From Nitrospira sp. CR1.1 (GTDB lineage Bacteria > Nitrospirota > Nitrospiria > Nitrospirales > Nitrospiraceae), in the NCBI GenBank assembly GCA_014055465.1, contig WIAF01000009.1, forward strand, positions 62,001-126,000: a stretch of DNA of 64,000 nucleotides, read 5' to 3'. The notes beneath the pieces were generated by a model, which was given only the letters and a program-made list of their open reading frames with translations, ran no database searches and had not been told where the DNA came from. Position 1 is the stretch's first letter. Every line of letters begins with the position of its first letter. Position numbers and translations under genes: made by a program. Of this stretch, positions 38,706 to 48,590 are shown one piece after another.

Positions 38706-39515
38706 TTATTCCTCTTCGCCTTCCTGATCCTTGCCCACCGATCGGCAAATACCCCGTTTCGTCCCCTGCATGAAATCGGCGACCTGCATGACATCCTGGC
38801 TCGCACCGAACTGCTCTCGCGCCAGTTTGACGGCTTCCGCCACACGATGCCCGGAGCGAAAGAGCACCTCGTAGGCCTTCTTCAACGCCGCAATCCGTTC
38901 GGCCGAGAATCCATGCCGGCGCAGACCGATCGAGTTCAGTCCATACATGCGGGCGCGGTAGCCGCCGGCGGCCCGCATAAACGGGGGGAGGTCTTGGCCA
39001 AGCGCGCAACAGCCCCCCACCATGGCATAGGCGCCGATGCGCACGAACTGGTGAATGCCGGAGAGCCCGCCGATGATGGCATGGTCGCCGATGGAAATAT
39101 GCCCGGCCAAACTGGCCGCATTCGCCAGGATGAGATGATTGCCCAGATGGCAGTCGTGCGCCACATGCACATAGGCCATCAGAAAATTGGAATGGCCCAC
39201 GGTGGTCACGCCCCCGCCCTGCACGGTTGCCCGATTGACGGTCACATACTCGCGGAGAATGTTGTCGTGGCCGATCACCACCTTCGTCGGCTCGCCCTTA
39301 TACTGCATGTGCTGAGGCGGCCCGCCCACCGACACGAAGGGATGCAGTTCGCACCGTTCCCCGATATCGGTCCACCCGTCGATCGACACATGGGACAGGA
39401 CGCGCGTACCGGCGCCGATGGTGACATGCTCACCGACAACGGAATAGGCTCCGACTTCCACATCATCTGCGAGCACCGCTTTCGGATGGATCACCGCGGT
39501 CGGATGAATCTTCAC
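38706..39515 (-). CDS. lpxA: UDP-N-acetylglucosamine acyltransferase
   Basis: LpxA starts lipid A synthesis by 3-O-acylation of UDP-GlcNAc, or N-acylation of an amino analogue. The 269-residue protein shows hexapeptide repeats from residue 1 (IHPTAVIHPKAVLADDVEVG), FVSVGGPPQHMQYKGEPT, and AYVHVAHDCHLGNHLILAN with the catalytic histidine. The C-terminal helical domain (LRRHGFSAERIAALKKAY) is standard. It is the gene directly after fabZ in the usual order. Confidence 0.96.
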   Translation of the reverse strand: MKIHPTAVIHPKAVLADDVEVGAYSVVGEHVTIGAGTRVLSHVSIDGWTDIGERCELHPFVSVGGPPQHMQYKGEPTKVVIGHDNILREYVTVNRATVQGGGVTTVGHSNFLMAYVHVAHDCHLGNHLILANAASLAGHISIGDHAIIGGLSGIHQFVRIGAYAMVGGCCALGQDLPPFMRAAGGYRARMYGLNSIGLRRHGFSAERIAALKKAYEVLFRSGHRVAEAVKLAREQFGASQDVMQVADFMQGTKRGICRSVGKDQEGEEE

Positions 39516-39645
39516 TCACACCTCCTCGCCCTCTGGCAGGCCGCCGGAACACCCCTCAGCACGAGCATTCCGCTGAACGGTCTTGTGCGCAGCCTGCGGT
39601 TCCCGTGCACTCCCCGGCCTGTCCGGCCCGGGGAAATCCGGCGCG

Positions 39646-40095
39646 CTATCCCGCCGCTTTTTCGTCCATCACCATGGCCGTCACTTCCGCCTCGCAGACC
39701 AATTCGGCCTCGACAAAGGCTTTCCCCTGCATCTTCCAGAAGGGCGCGCGTTTCTTGAGCACATCCACTTCCAGGCGCAGAATATCGCCGGGAACGACAG
39801 GCTTCCGGAACTTCGCTCCATCGATTCCGGTCAGGTAGACGACCGGACGCCCGACTGCGCCCAGCGACTTGAACGCGAGCACGCCGCCGACCTGGGCTAA
39901 CGCCTCGAGGATCAGCACCCCCGGCATGACCGGCCGCCCGGGAAAGTGCCCCTGAAAAAACGGTTCGTTGATCGTCACATTTTTGATGCCCACAATCCGG
40001 CGATCAGGATCGAGTTCGCGAATGCGGTCGACCAGCAAAAAGGGATACCGGTGGGGAAGGATCGATTGAATCTCAACGCTGTCCATCACTGACAT
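39646..40095 (-). CDS. fabZ: 3-hydroxyacyl-ACP dehydratase
   Basis: FabZ, 149 residues, hot-dog fold. It has ILPHRYPFLLVDRIRELDP, NEPFFQGHFPGRPVMPGVLILEA with the catalytic histidine and glutamate, and the substrate-channel sequence FRKPVVPGDILRLEV. It dehydrates 3-hydroxyacyl-ACP, the same pool LpxA uses. It lies between the skp-like gene and lpxA, where many genomes also carry lpxD; lpxD is missing here. Confidence 0.95.
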   Translation of the reverse strand: MSVMDSVEIQSILPHRYPFLLVDRIRELDPDRRIVGIKNVTINEPFFQGHFPGRPVMPGVLILEALAQVGGVLAFKSLGAVGRPVVYLTGIDGAKFRKPVVPGDILRLEVDVLKKRAPFWKMQGKAFVEAELVCEAEVTAMVMDEKAAG

Positions 40096-40137
40096 CAGCC
40101 CCGCCTCCTGTGTTGCGTAGACGATTACGACCGGCGG

Positions 40138-40674
40138 CTACTTGTTCTGCCGATCGAACTCCTTGATGATCTGTTCCGTCAGATCGACCGACGGATGACT
40201 ATAGATCACAATCTTGACCGTCGATTCGCTCCCCCGATCCAGGACGGCCGTATACCCTTCCTTCTGCGCGACCGTCGCCGCCGCGGCCTGAATCTTCAGG
40301 GCATACTCCGCCACCATGCCGCGCTGTTTTTCCTGCACCTCACGATTGAAATCCTGAATCCGGCGCTGGTAGGCCTCAAGTTTGGTTCTGAAGTGCTCTT
40401 GCTTCTCCTTGCGCGCGTCCTCCGACAAGGAGCCCTCCTGCATGCTCTTTTCCAGCTCCTTCAATTCCTGGTCGTCGGAGTCGATGATCTTTTGGCGCGT
40501 CGTGGAATAACTCTTGAGTTCTTCCAGGGCGCGTTTCCCCGCCACGCTGCGTTCGATGACCTGTTGCTGATCCATCATCGCCACCTTGATGCGGTCTGCA
40601 GCCGACGCCGGCTGCGCCCCCCATGCCACAAGCACCGGCAGAACACCGGCCGCCATCCAATTGCGTACATTCAT
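40138..40674 (-). CDS. Periplasmic chaperone, Skp/OmpH family
   Basis: A 178-residue protein with a signal peptide (VLPVLVAWGAQPASA, cleavage likely before ADRIK) and a short beta strand VAMMDQQQVIERS. A long charged coiled-coil hairpin (about residues 45-130) and a C-terminal strand follow. This is the shape of Skp, which holds unfolded outer-membrane proteins between Sec and BAM. It is the second of two skp-like genes after bamA. Confidence 0.86.
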   Translation of the reverse strand: MNVRNWMAAGVLPVLVAWGAQPASAADRIKVAMMDQQQVIERSVAGKRALEELKSYSTTRQKIIDSDDQELKELEKSMQEGSLSEDARKEKQEHFRTKLEAYQRRIQDFNREVQEKQRGMVAEYALKIQAAAATVAQKEGYTAVLDRGSESTVKIVIYSHPSVDLTEQIIKEFDRQNK

Positions 40675-40684
40675 GGAATCCCTC

Positions 40685-41260
40685 TCATGGATACGTTTTG
40701 TTGAATTCCTCGATCACCTGCGACGACACATCCACCGCCTCATCGAAATAGAGGGTCGGTCCTCCGCGCCCGCGGTCGAATACCGCCTGCAACTCCAGCT
40801 GCTTGGCCACCTTGCCCGACAAGGCTTCGATCTTGTCCCGGAACGCGTCCAGGACTTCCTTCTGCTTATCCTGCACTTCGCGATTCAGATCGGTCACCTT
40901 CTGTTGATATTCCGCCATCCGGCGCCGGAACTGTTCTTCGCGTTCACGCTTGGCGGGTGCGCTGAGCACGCTGCCCTGCTTGACGAAGTCTTCTTCCATC
41001 CGGCGAAGTTCCTTTTCCTCCAGCTCGATCAGCGCCTGCCGGTTCTTGGCAAACGACGCCAGCATATCCTTGGCTTTTTTGCCGGCGTTGGTTTCAGCCA
41101 GGATACGCTGCGGATCGACCACGCCGATGCGGGTGGATGCCGGCACCGTCGAGTGATTCGACCGGCACCCGCCGGCCAGCAGCGTGATGGCCAGAAGCGC
41201 CAGACACAATCCGTTCCTCCCGGCTCCGCTGAAGCGTCCCCAACCCAGCAGTCCACGCAT
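40685..41260 (-). CDS. Skp/OmpH-family lipoprotein
   Basis: The start at 41260 is preceded by AAAGGA at good spacing and gives a lipoprotein signal: LALLAITLLAGGC, where the cysteine would be lipidated. Then come VGVVDPQRILAETNAGKKAKD-like Skp sequence (seen as IGVVDPQRILAE), a coiled-coil arm rich in K, E, R and Q, and a C-terminal VDVSSQVIEEFNKTYP. An in-frame ATG at 41302 overlaps the bamA stop (TGATG) and would extend the N-terminus by 14 residues. A lipid-anchored Skp relative is unusual; it may tether the chaperone to a membrane near BAM. Confidence 0.82.
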   Translation of the reverse strand: MRGLLGWGRFSGAGRNGLCLALLAITLLAGGCRSNHSTVPASTRIGVVDPQRILAETNAGKKAKDMLASFAKNRQALIELEEKELRRMEEDFVKQGSVLSAPAKREREEQFRRRMAEYQQKVTDLNREVQDKQKEVLDAFRDKIEALSGKVAKQLELQAVFDRGRGGPTLYFDEAVDVSSQVIEEFNKTYP

Positions 41261-41301
41261 CTGTCCAATTCCTTTCCCACTCCCGCGACGCACAGCCGGC
41301 A

Positions 41302-43626
41302 TCAGAACAACGATCCGATCGTAAACTCAAAGACACCCATACGCTCGGTCGGCCGGGGATCGAGGTTGATTCCATAGGCTGCCCGCAACGGACCGAACGG
41401 GGAAATCCACCTGGCCTCAAATCCCGCCGCACTCCGCAGCTTGCTGAATTGCACCGGCTCGTTGTCGTCGAATCCGTTTCCGTAATCGAAGAAGAACACG
41501 CCGTTCAACTTCGCTTCGGACGAAATCGTGAAGATAAAGTCGTTGTTAAAAATAAGCTCCTTCGCAGAACCCAGGAGCGAGCCCGACGGTGTCACGGGGC
41601 CCGCCCGGCCGAACACAAACCCGCGCATCGTATTGATGCCTCCGACGAAGAACCGCTCGGTGAGGGGAATGGGCCGGCCCCCGATCCCCTCTGTCTGCCC
41701 GTACCGGACATGCACCGAGAACCGCGTGTCATAGACCAGCGGCGTGTACTTGATGACGTCGAAGTACACTTTATAGAAATGGTTCGATCCCCCCAGCGCG
41801 GGCGTCCCGTAGTCGGCGCCGACGCTGAGGCGCCACCCGGTGCGGGGATCCAGATAATAGTCGCGCGTGTCGCGAAACAGTGACGTGCGGATCCCGGTTG
41901 ACGATTGCGTCCCGAGCTGACGGCAGATCAACGGGATCAGATCCGGGCACAATCCCGCCTGCGGATCGCTGTACTTCAGCTGCTCGCCGAAGAGGCTGAT
42001 ACTCCCGTTCACATACTCCGACAACCATCGGCTCCAGGTGGCGCTGGCGCCAGACTTGGACTCGAAGTAGGAAATATAGTTGGTCATGGACCGGTAAATA
42101 TCCAGCTGAAGGGCGTTGTAGGAATCGTTCACATAGGGATTCCGGAACGTGACGAGTCCTAATGAGCGCTGCTGACCCAATTGCCCGCGGATACGGCCCA
42201 GCCAGCCGTTCCCGCCAAGGTTCCCTTCCGTGATATCCGCAATCGCCACCAGTTTATCCAGGGTGCTGAATCCGCCGCCGATGCTGAACTGGCCAGTGGG
42301 TTTTTCTTTGACCTTCACATTGAGGTCGACCTTATCGACATCGACCTGCTGGGGAAGAATTTCCACCGTTTCAAAAAAGTTGAGGTTGTTCAACCGCTGG
42401 AAACTGCGCTTCAAGGCCAGCGTATCGATGACATCCTGCTCATCCAGGCGCAGTTCCCGGCGCACGACGTTGTCGCGCGTCTTATCGTTCCCGGTGACAT
42501 GGATCTCCCGGATCCGCATCATCTCCCCCTCTTTGATATTGAGGGTGATCGTGGCCGTGCGCGCGTTGTTGTCCGGCGTCACGTTCGGCACGACATCCGA
42601 GAAGACGTAGCCCTTCGCTCCGTAGAGATCGGTGATGCGGGTGATTTCGCCGCGAATCTTGGCCCGCTGAAAGATTTCGCCCGGACGGATGCCCAACCCT
42701 TCCCGCAATTCATGGTCTTCAAAGACCGTATTGCCGCGGAAGCCGACCTCTTGCACGATGAACGGCTCACCTTCAACGACCGAATAGCTGATCTCGAACC
42801 ACTTCTTATCGTCGCTCAATTCCAGCGTCGGCTGGCTGATCTGCACGTTGAGGTAGCCCTTGTTCAGGTAGACTTCACGAATACGCTCGATATCGTTGCC
42901 GAGTTCCTCGCGCTTCAGAACGCCGGCATCCGACAGCAGCGACGGGAGCTTGAACTGCGTCACCAGGCCGTACCAGGGAATCCATTCGCGCGTCGCCGTC
43001 ACCTTAAACACTTCTTCCTTGGTCACCGCTCGCATACCTTCAAAATTGATCCGACGGACTTTGGCCTTGGTCCCTTCCTTGATGAAATAGGTCAGCCGCT
43101 TGCGGTCCTCATCCACGGCTTGAATCACAGGAATGACCTGGCAATTGTAAAACCCGTCCTCCTGGTAGGCGAGGCGGATTTTCTCCGCGCTCTCTTTCGC
43201 CTGCTGCTGATCGAGAAAGGTCTGGCTCTTGATGGTGATCTTTTCTTTGAGCTTGTCGTCGCTCAATTCCTCGTTGCCATCGAACACAATCTCAGTGATG
43301 AACGGTTTCTCGCGAACGATGAAGCCGACAGACACGCCCCCGGCGGCCGAATCCGTTTCCACCTGCACATCCTCGAAATAGCCGGTTCCGTAGAGAATCT
43401 TGACCTGTTCCCGGAGCGCGTCAGGAGTAAACGGATCGTTGGCCTTGAGGGTGAGACGCCCCTGGATCGCCTGCAGTTCAATGCGCTTCTGACCACGGAT
43501 GGTGACGGAACTGACCAGCGGTGCGCTCACTTGCGCTCGCACACCCTCTGCCTCGCCGATCGCGAACAGCGCCACCAGTGCAAGAACGAGAATCGGCGCC
43601 CACCGCCTGCCTCCCGACTTGGTCAC
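41302..43626 (-). CDS. bamA: Outer membrane protein assembly factor BamA
   Basis: The 774-residue protein has a signal peptide (LVLALVALFAIGEAEGVRA) and five POTRA domains across about residues 40-420. Cues are SVTIRGQKRIELQAI, GYFEDVQVE, IVFDGNEELSDDKLKE and IHVTGNDKTRDNVVRREL. A C-terminal barrel shows FIGG-like GFSTLDKLVAI, LTERFFVGGINTMRGF and AYGINLDP, and ends in FTIGSLF with a terminal aromatic. It inserts beta-barrels into the outer membrane. It is the first gene of the lipid A/OM operon, behind the promoter at 43822-43850. Confidence 0.95.
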   Translation of the reverse strand: MTKSGGRRWAPILVLALVALFAIGEAEGVRAQVSAPLVSSVTIRGQKRIELQAIQGRLTLKANDPFTPDALREQVKILYGTGYFEDVQVETDSAAGGVSVGFIVREKPFITEIVFDGNEELSDDKLKEKITIKSQTFLDQQQAKESAEKIRLAYQEDGFYNCQVIPVIQAVDEDRKRLTYFIKEGTKAKVRRINFEGMRAVTKEEVFKVTATREWIPWYGLVTQFKLPSLLSDAGVLKREELGNDIERIREVYLNKGYLNVQISQPTLELSDDKKWFEISYSVVEGEPFIVQEVGFRGNTVFEDHELREGLGIRPGEIFQRAKIRGEITRITDLYGAKGYVFSDVVPNVTPDNNARTATITLNIKEGEMMRIREIHVTGNDKTRDNVVRRELRLDEQDVIDTLALKRSFQRLNNLNFFETVEILPQQVDVDKVDLNVKVKEKPTGQFSIGGGFSTLDKLVAIADITEGNLGGNGWLGRIRGQLGQQRSLGLVTFRNPYVNDSYNALQLDIYRSMTNYISYFESKSGASATWSRWLSEYVNGSISLFGEQLKYSDPQAGLCPDLIPLICRQLGTQSSTGIRTSLFRDTRDYYLDPRTGWRLSVGADYGTPALGGSNHFYKVYFDVIKYTPLVYDTRFSVHVRYGQTEGIGGRPIPLTERFFVGGINTMRGFVFGRAGPVTPSGSLLGSAKELIFNNDFIFTISSEAKLNGVFFFDYGNGFDDNEPVQFSKLRSAAGFEARWISPFGPLRAAYGINLDPRPTERMGVFEFTIGSLF

Positions 43627-43821
43627 CGCACTCCTTCCATACCGCCTGGGAGAGCAAGCACTGGTTCTCTCGACCCTCGAGATGAGAAATCGCCACGTTC
43701 CATGCCGCGCATCCTGCCCCGAACCGAAGGTCCGGCGAAGGCACGCGAACTGTCGCCATAAGAGTCACCGATGCGCCGCGTTCATTGCAACACCACCGCA
43801 CATCCGCAGAAAAACTCTCGG

Positions 43822-43850
43822 ATTATATTAACCGCGTTTTTCAATGTAAA
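43822..43850 (-). promoter_or_regulatory. Sigma70 promoter for the bamA-lpx operon
   Basis: On the minus strand TTTACA, 17 bases and a perfect TATAAT. This is the strongest consensus promoter I found in the window. Transcription would start near 43815, leaving a leader of about 190 bases before bamA. It would drive at least bamA through fabZ/lpxA and possibly the coupled genes beyond. Confidence 0.7.
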
Positions 43851-43905
43851 GGAGTTTCCCCGCATCGCGGCGCGCCGGCAGCGATCGAAAAGAGCCGGCG
43901 AAATC

Positions 43906-43934
43906 TTGACTTCATGTACCCCATCACATACTAT
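43906..43934 (+). promoter_or_regulatory. Sigma70 promoter abutting the galU start (leaderless mRNA)
   Basis: TTGACT, 17 bases, TACTAT on the plus strand. The -10 box ends 7 bases before the galU ATG at 43942, so transcription should start at or within a base or two of the start codon. No ribosome-binding site precedes the ATG, consistent with a leaderless transcript. Confidence 0.65.
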
Positions 43935-43941
43935 CGCCGGT

Positions 43942-44868
43942 ATGACAAGAACAGACGTACGTAAAGCGATTATTCCCGCTGCCGGCCTGGGCACACGATT
44001 TCTTCCCGCCACCAAAGCCTCCCCGAAAGAGATGCTGCCGCTGGTCGACAAACCGCTGATTCAGTACGTCGTCGAAGAAGCGGTCGCATCCGGCATCGAA
44101 GACATCATCGTCATCACGGGGCGGGGCAAGCGCGCCATCGAAGACCACTTCGATCGTTCCCTTGAGCTGGAAGAAAATCTGAAGGGCAGCGGCAAAGGGC
44201 AGGTCCTCAACCTGATGCGGCACATTTCCAATCTGGCGAACTTCTGCTACGTCCGCCAGCCGGAAGCCATGGGGTTGGGACATGCCGTCTTGTGCGCGCA
44301 ACATCTGATCGGCGACGAACCCTTCGCCGTCATCCTGGGCGATGAGATCATCGATGCGGCGGTCCCCGGGCTCGCACAATTGATCCATATCTACAAGCAA
44401 CGCAAAGGCGCCGTGCTCGGCGTGCAGGAAGTGCCGCAACAGGAAGTCAGCCGCTACGGCATCATCTCGGCGCGCAAGGTGCGCAGCGGGCTGCACCGCG
44501 TCGACGACCTCGTCGAAAAACCTGCGCCTGCCGATGCGCCCTCGAACCTGGCCGTCATCGGACGATACGTGCTGCCGCCTGAAATTTTTCCGATCCTCCG
44601 CAAGACCCCCCCGGGCAAGAACGGAGAAATCCAATTGACGGATGCCCTGAGGCAACTCGTGAAGAACACGCCGATGTTCGCGCATGAAGTCGAGGGGCAG
44701 CGGCATGACGCCGGCGACAAACTCGGATTTCTCATCGCCACCGTGGAGCTGGCCCTGAAGAACCCGTCCCTGGGACCTGCATTCGGCGATTTCCTGCAAC
44801 AGCGGCTCCGACCGACCACCGCCGACGTCCGCCGGCGCGGCCAGGGTCGAGGACGCGCGACGACCTAG
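43942..44868 (+). CDS. galU: UTP-glucose-1-phosphate uridylyltransferase
   Basis: GalU makes UDP-glucose. From ATG 43942 the protein reads VRKAIIPAAGLGTRFLPATK, the nucleotide-binding loop, then KEMLPLVDKPLIQYVVEEAV, FCYVRQPEAMGLGHAVL, FAVILGDEIID and GKNGEIQLTDALRQLV. At 308 residues it is full length. The longer upstream frame from 43771 is rejected because it crosses both promoter elements and lacks homology. UDP-glucose feeds the LPS core and O-chain glycosyltransferases upstream. Confidence 0.95.
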   Translation: MTRTDVRKAIIPAAGLGTRFLPATKASPKEMLPLVDKPLIQYVVEEAVASGIEDIIVITGRGKRAIEDHFDRSLELEENLKGSGKGQVLNLMRHISNLANFCYVRQPEAMGLGHAVLCAQHLIGDEPFAVILGDEIIDAAVPGLAQLIHIYKQRKGAVLGVQEVPQQEVSRYGIISARKVRSGLHRVDDLVEKPAPADAPSNLAVIGRYVLPPEIFPILRKTPPGKNGEIQLTDALRQLVKNTPMFAHEVEGQRHDAGDKLGFLIATVELALKNPSLGPAFGDFLQQRLRPTTADVRRRGQGRGRATT

Positions 44869-44954
44869 CCCCGGGCATGATGGATCACCGCCACCCGAAC
44901 CGTGCCACCGCCCAACATCGTCACTGAGACCATACACCAGCAGACTGGAGCCTC

Positions 44955-47450
44955 ATGGCTGAAGCAGTAGAACAAGATTTTTCAAGCAACCAGAACCTTG
45001 AACCGCCGGATCAGCTGCCTCTCCTGCCCGTCCGAGATATTGTCGTCTTTCCCTATATGGTGCTCCCGCTGTTCGTCGGGCGTGAAATGTCCATCAAGGC
45101 GATCGAAGCGGCGCTGGCCGGCAACCGGATGTTGTTCCTCGCGACACAAAAATCCCTGGATGTGGAAAACCCGCAGCCGGAGGATATTCATGCGGTCGGC
45201 ACCGTGGGCATCATCATGCGGATGCTCAAACTCCCCGACGAGCGGATCAAGATCCTGGTGCAGGGCCTCGCCAAGGGCCGGATCGAAGAATACATCCAGA
45301 ACGACCCGTACTACTCCGTCAAGATCGAAAAACTCGTCGAGACGAAGCAGCCCGGCTCCACACTGGAGACCGAGGCGGTCATGCGCACCGTCAAGGAACA
45401 GATCGAAAAAATCGTCAGCCTCGGCAAGGTGCTGATCCCGGACGTAATGGTCGTGATCGAAAACCTCGAGGACCCGGGACGCCTCGCCGACATGGTGGCC
45501 TCCAACCTCGGGTTGAAAGTCGACATCACCCAGGCTGTCCTGGAAATTGTGGACCCGATCCAGCGGCTGCGGCAGATCAGCGAAATTCTCGCGAAGGAAA
45601 TCGATGTCCTCTCGATGCAGCAGAAAATTCAGGCGCAGGCCAAGGGAGAGATGGACAAGACCCAGCGCGAATATTTCCTGCGCGAGCAACTGAAAGCCAT
45701 CCAAAAAGAACTCGGCGAATTGGACGAACGGGCGGAGGAAGTGGCCGAATTCCGCAAGCGCATCAAAGACGCCAAGATGCCCGAGAAAGTTCTGCGGGAA
45801 ACCGAAAAACAGCTCAAGCGGCTGGAGAAGATGCATCCGGACACGGCCGAATCGGCCACCGTCCGCACGTATTTGGAATGGATGGTCGAGCTACCCTGGA
45901 ATAAAAAGTCGAAAGACAATCTCGACCTGAAAGCCGCGATGAAGGTCCTGAACGAGGACCACTACGATCTGGAGAAAGTCAAAGAACGCATCGTCGAATA
46001 CCTGGCCGTGCGCAAGCTGAAAGAGAAAATGAAGGGCCCGATTCTGTGCTTCGTGGGCCCGCCCGGCGTCGGCAAAACCTCGCTGGGAAAATCCATCGCG
46101 CGCGCCCTGGGACGCGAATTCGTGCGGATCAGCCTGGGCGGCGTGCGGGACGAGGCCGAAATTCGCGGCCATCGCCGGACCTACGTCGGCGCCCTGCCGG
46201 GACGGATCATTCAAGGCATGAAGCAGGCGGGCACGAACAACCCGGTCTTCATGCTCGACGAAGTCGACAAGGTCGGCATGGATTTTCGCGGCGACCCGTC
46301 GGCGGCGCTCCTGGAAGTGCTGGACCCCGAGCAGAACAGCACGTTCACCGATCACTATCTCGGCGTGCCGTTTGATTTGACGGAAGTCATGTTCGTCACG
46401 ACGGCGAACCTCATGGATCCGATTCTCCCCGCTCTCCGGGATCGCATGGAAGTTATCGATATTCCGGGGTACACGGAAGAGGAAAAACTCGGCATCGCGC
46501 AGAAATACCTCATTCCGCGCCAGATGAACGAGCATGGGATCACCGGGAAACACATCCGCGTCTCAGAGACGGCGATTCGCCACGTGATTTCTCATTACAC
46601 GCGCGAGGCCGGCGTCCGCAATCTGGAGCGCGAGATCGCCAACCTCATGCGGAAAGTGGCCAAGAAGGTCGCCGAAGGCAAGGCCGAGTGCCATGCCATC
46701 GATCAGACCAACCTGAATAAATTTTTAGGTGTGGCGAAATTCATTCCCGAGGCAGAACTGGAAATGGACGAAATCGGCGTCGCCACAGGCCTCGCCTGGA
46801 CCGAAAGCGGCGGAGACGTCCTCTACATTGAAGCGACCGTGATGAAGGGCAAGGGCCAGCTCACGCTGACCGGCCATCTCGGCGACGTCATGAAAGAGTC
46901 GGCCCAAGCCGCCTTGAGTTATGTGCGGTCGCGAGAGAAGACGCTCGGCATCAACCCCGACCTCTTCGCCAAGAACGACATTCATATCCACGTGCCCGCC
47001 GGAGCGACGCCGAAAGACGGGCCCTCCGCCGGAATCACCATGGCGACGGCCATCGCGTCCGCCTTGGCCCAAATCCCCGTGCGGCGCGATCTTGCCATGA
47101 CCGGAGAAATCACTCTCCGCGGGCGGGTCCTGCCGATCGGAGGTTTGAAGGAGAAGATCCTCGCGGCCAAACGGGCCAAACTTTCCACCGTCGCGCTGCC
47201 GAAACGCAACAAGAAGGATTTGGAAGAGATCCCCAAACATATCCTGAAGGGGATTGAATTGATTTTCGTGGATACGGTGGATGATGTCATCAAGGCCGCC
47301 TTGCGGCGGGCCCCCTCGCGCAAGGCCAGCGCCGCGGCGCCAACAACGCCGGTGAAGAAGGCCGGGCGTTCTGGCATCTCGAAGCGAAAGGCCGGCTCAC
47401 CGCGGCGCGCGCGTCCCTTAACAGGGAACGCCCCGTCCCTGTCTCTTTAA
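44955..47450 (+). CDS. lon: ATP-dependent protease Lon
   Basis: The 831-residue Lon has an N-terminal substrate domain ([20 protein letters not shown]) and a coiled-coil linker. The AAA module carries [20 protein letters not shown] near residue 367 and [19 protein letters not shown]. The protease domain has the serine in [14 protein letters not shown] (S691) and the lysine in [12 protein letters not shown] about 43 residues later. A basic low-complexity tail (about 40 residues, rich in K, R, S, P) extends past the usual C-terminus. A CTGGAG ribosome-binding site precedes the ATG. Lon degrades misfolded and regulatory proteins in the cytoplasm, in parallel with the proteasome encoded downstream. 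Confidence 0.97.
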   Translation: MAEAVEQDFSSNQNLEPPDQLPLLPVRDIVVFPYMVLPLFVGREMSIKAIEAALAGNRMLFLATQKSLDVENPQPEDIHAVGTVGIIMRMLKLPDERIKILVQGLAKGRIEEYIQNDPYYSVKIEKLVETKQPGSTLETEAVMRTVKEQIEKIVSLGKVLIPDVMVVIENLEDPGRLADMVASNLGLKVDITQAVLEIVDPIQRLRQISEILAKEIDVLSMQQKIQAQAKGEMDKTQREYFLREQLKAIQKELGELDERAEEVAEFRKRIKDAKMPEKVLRETEKQLKRLEKMHPDTAESATVRTYLEWMVELPWNKKSKDNLDLKAAMKVLNEDHYDLEKVKERIVEYLAVRKLKEKMKGPILCFVGPPGVGKTSLGKSIARALGREFVRISLGGVRDEAEIRGHRRTYVGALPGRIIQGMKQAGTNNPVFMLDEVDKVGMDFRGDPSAALLEVLDPEQNSTFTDHYLGVPFDLTEVMFVTTANLMDPILPALRDRMEVIDIPGYTEEEKLGIAQKYLIPRQMNEHGITGKHIRVSETAIRHVISHYTREAGVRNLEREIANLMRKVAKKVAEGKAECHAIDQTNLNKFLGVAKFIPEAELEMDEIGVATGLAWTESGGDVLYIEATVMKGKGQLTLTGHLGDVMKESAQAALSYVRSREKTLGINPDLFAKNDIHIHVPAGATPKDGPSAGITMATAIASALAQIPVRRDLAMTGEITLRGRVLPIGGLKEKILAAKRAKLSTVALPKRNKKDLEEIPKHILKGIELIFVDTVDDVIKAALRRAPSRKASAAAPTTPVKKAGRSGISKRKAGSPRRARPLTGNAPSLSL

Positions 47451-47526
47451 CCCGCCGCTGCATGAGCATCGCTGCCGCCATCACTCAATGCCCGGTACGG
47501 CGACCGGCCTGGAAGCAGGTGGATTG

Positions 47527-48567
47527 ATGCCGCCGGGCCGATCCCGCCGGGCCGACAGAGTGCGCAGCGAGTTCGGCTTGATCCGGAGCCTGCAGGCGCA
47601 AGCCGCGCAACCGGACCCGCAAGTCTTCAAAGGAATCGGCGACGACACCGCGATCATCAAAACCTCGTCAACCGAATGGACCCTCATCACCACGGATCTT
47701 GTGGCGGAGGGGGTGCACTTCGATCCTGCCACCTCCTCATTTCGGGATATCGGCTACAGGGCGGCCATCGCCAATCTCAGCGACATCGCCGCGATGGGCG
47801 GCAGGCCGCGGTTCATGCTGGTCTCCATTGCGATCCCGCCGAGCTGCTCCACGGCGCAGATTCAGCACCTGTACCGCGGCATGATGCAGGCCGGATCTCC
47901 CTATCAGGTGCGCCTCATCGGCGGGGATACCTCGGCATCCAGGGGAGGGCTCTTTCTCAACATCACGCTCACCGGCGTCGTGAAACCGCGTCGGGTCCTG
48001 CTGCGGAGCGGCGCGCGCGTTGGAGACCGGCTCTATGTCACCGGGACCCTGGGCGACTCCCGCGCGGGACTCGACCTTCTGACGTCGCGCCGGCGGCCGA
48101 CGCTCCGTCCGGCAGACGCCCGCTTTCTGCTGGCGCGCCATCACCGCCCGTCGGCCCGTATCGCGGAAGGAGTGTGGCTGGCCGAACAGCGACTCGCGGG
48201 CGCGGCCATCGACCTGTCCGACGGCCTGACCGGCGACCTTCGCCACATCTGCGAGGAAAGCGGGGTGGGCGCGGACGTCATCGCCGGCGCGCTGCCGATC
48301 TCACCTGCCTGTCGAGCCTACGCCCAGGCCCGCGGGCTCGACCCGGGGCAGATCGCGTTACAGGGCGGAGAGGATTATGAATTGCTGTTCACCGTCCCTC
48401 GCCGGCAACAATCCCGCTTTGACCGACTGGCCGGGAAGACCGGGTTTCGCATGACCTGCATCGGCTCGATCACGCCGGGAATGTCCGGCCTGCGCCTGCG
48501 GACGGAGGCGGGCGCCACACAACCGCTGCCGCTCACCAGCTACGAACATTTTCGAAGACCGTCGTAG
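47527..48567 (+). CDS. thiL: Thiamine-monophosphate kinase
   Basis: ThiL phosphorylates thiamine monophosphate to the active pyrophosphate. From ATG 47527 the protein has the family start SEFGLIRSLQAQ, then FKGIGDDTAII, LITTDLVAEGVHFDP, GYRAAIANLSDIAAMGGRP, the magnesium-binding GDTSAS and AAIDLSDGLTGDL. GGEDYELLFTVPR is near the C-terminus. Length 346 residues is standard. An earlier ATG at 47488 is possible. Confidence 0.93.
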   Translation: MPPGRSRRADRVRSEFGLIRSLQAQAAQPDPQVFKGIGDDTAIIKTSSTEWTLITTDLVAEGVHFDPATSSFRDIGYRAAIANLSDIAAMGGRPRFMLVSIAIPPSCSTAQIQHLYRGMMQAGSPYQVRLIGGDTSASRGGLFLNITLTGVVKPRRVLLRSGARVGDRLYVTGTLGDSRAGLDLLTSRRRPTLRPADARFLLARHHRPSARIAEGVWLAEQRLAGAAIDLSDGLTGDLRHICEESGVGADVIAGALPISPACRAYAQARGLDPGQIALQGGEDYELLFTVPRRQQSRFDRLAGKTGFRMTCIGSITPGMSGLRLRTEAGATQPLPLTSYEHFRRPS

Positions 48568-48590
48568 CCGCATCGGCGCGACATCGCCTT

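Noticed and set aside
38701..39009. N-terminal extension of lpxI to 39009
   Set aside because: It runs through lpxA in another frame and has no LpxI homology; the GTG at 38700 fits.
42181..43761. 526-codon plus-strand open frame opposite bamA
   Set aside because: It mirrors bamA codon periodicity, has no recognisable domain and lies wholly antisense to a well-supported gene.
43924..44937. 337-codon minus-strand frame opposite galU
   Set aside because: It covers galU completely in antisense and shows no motif.
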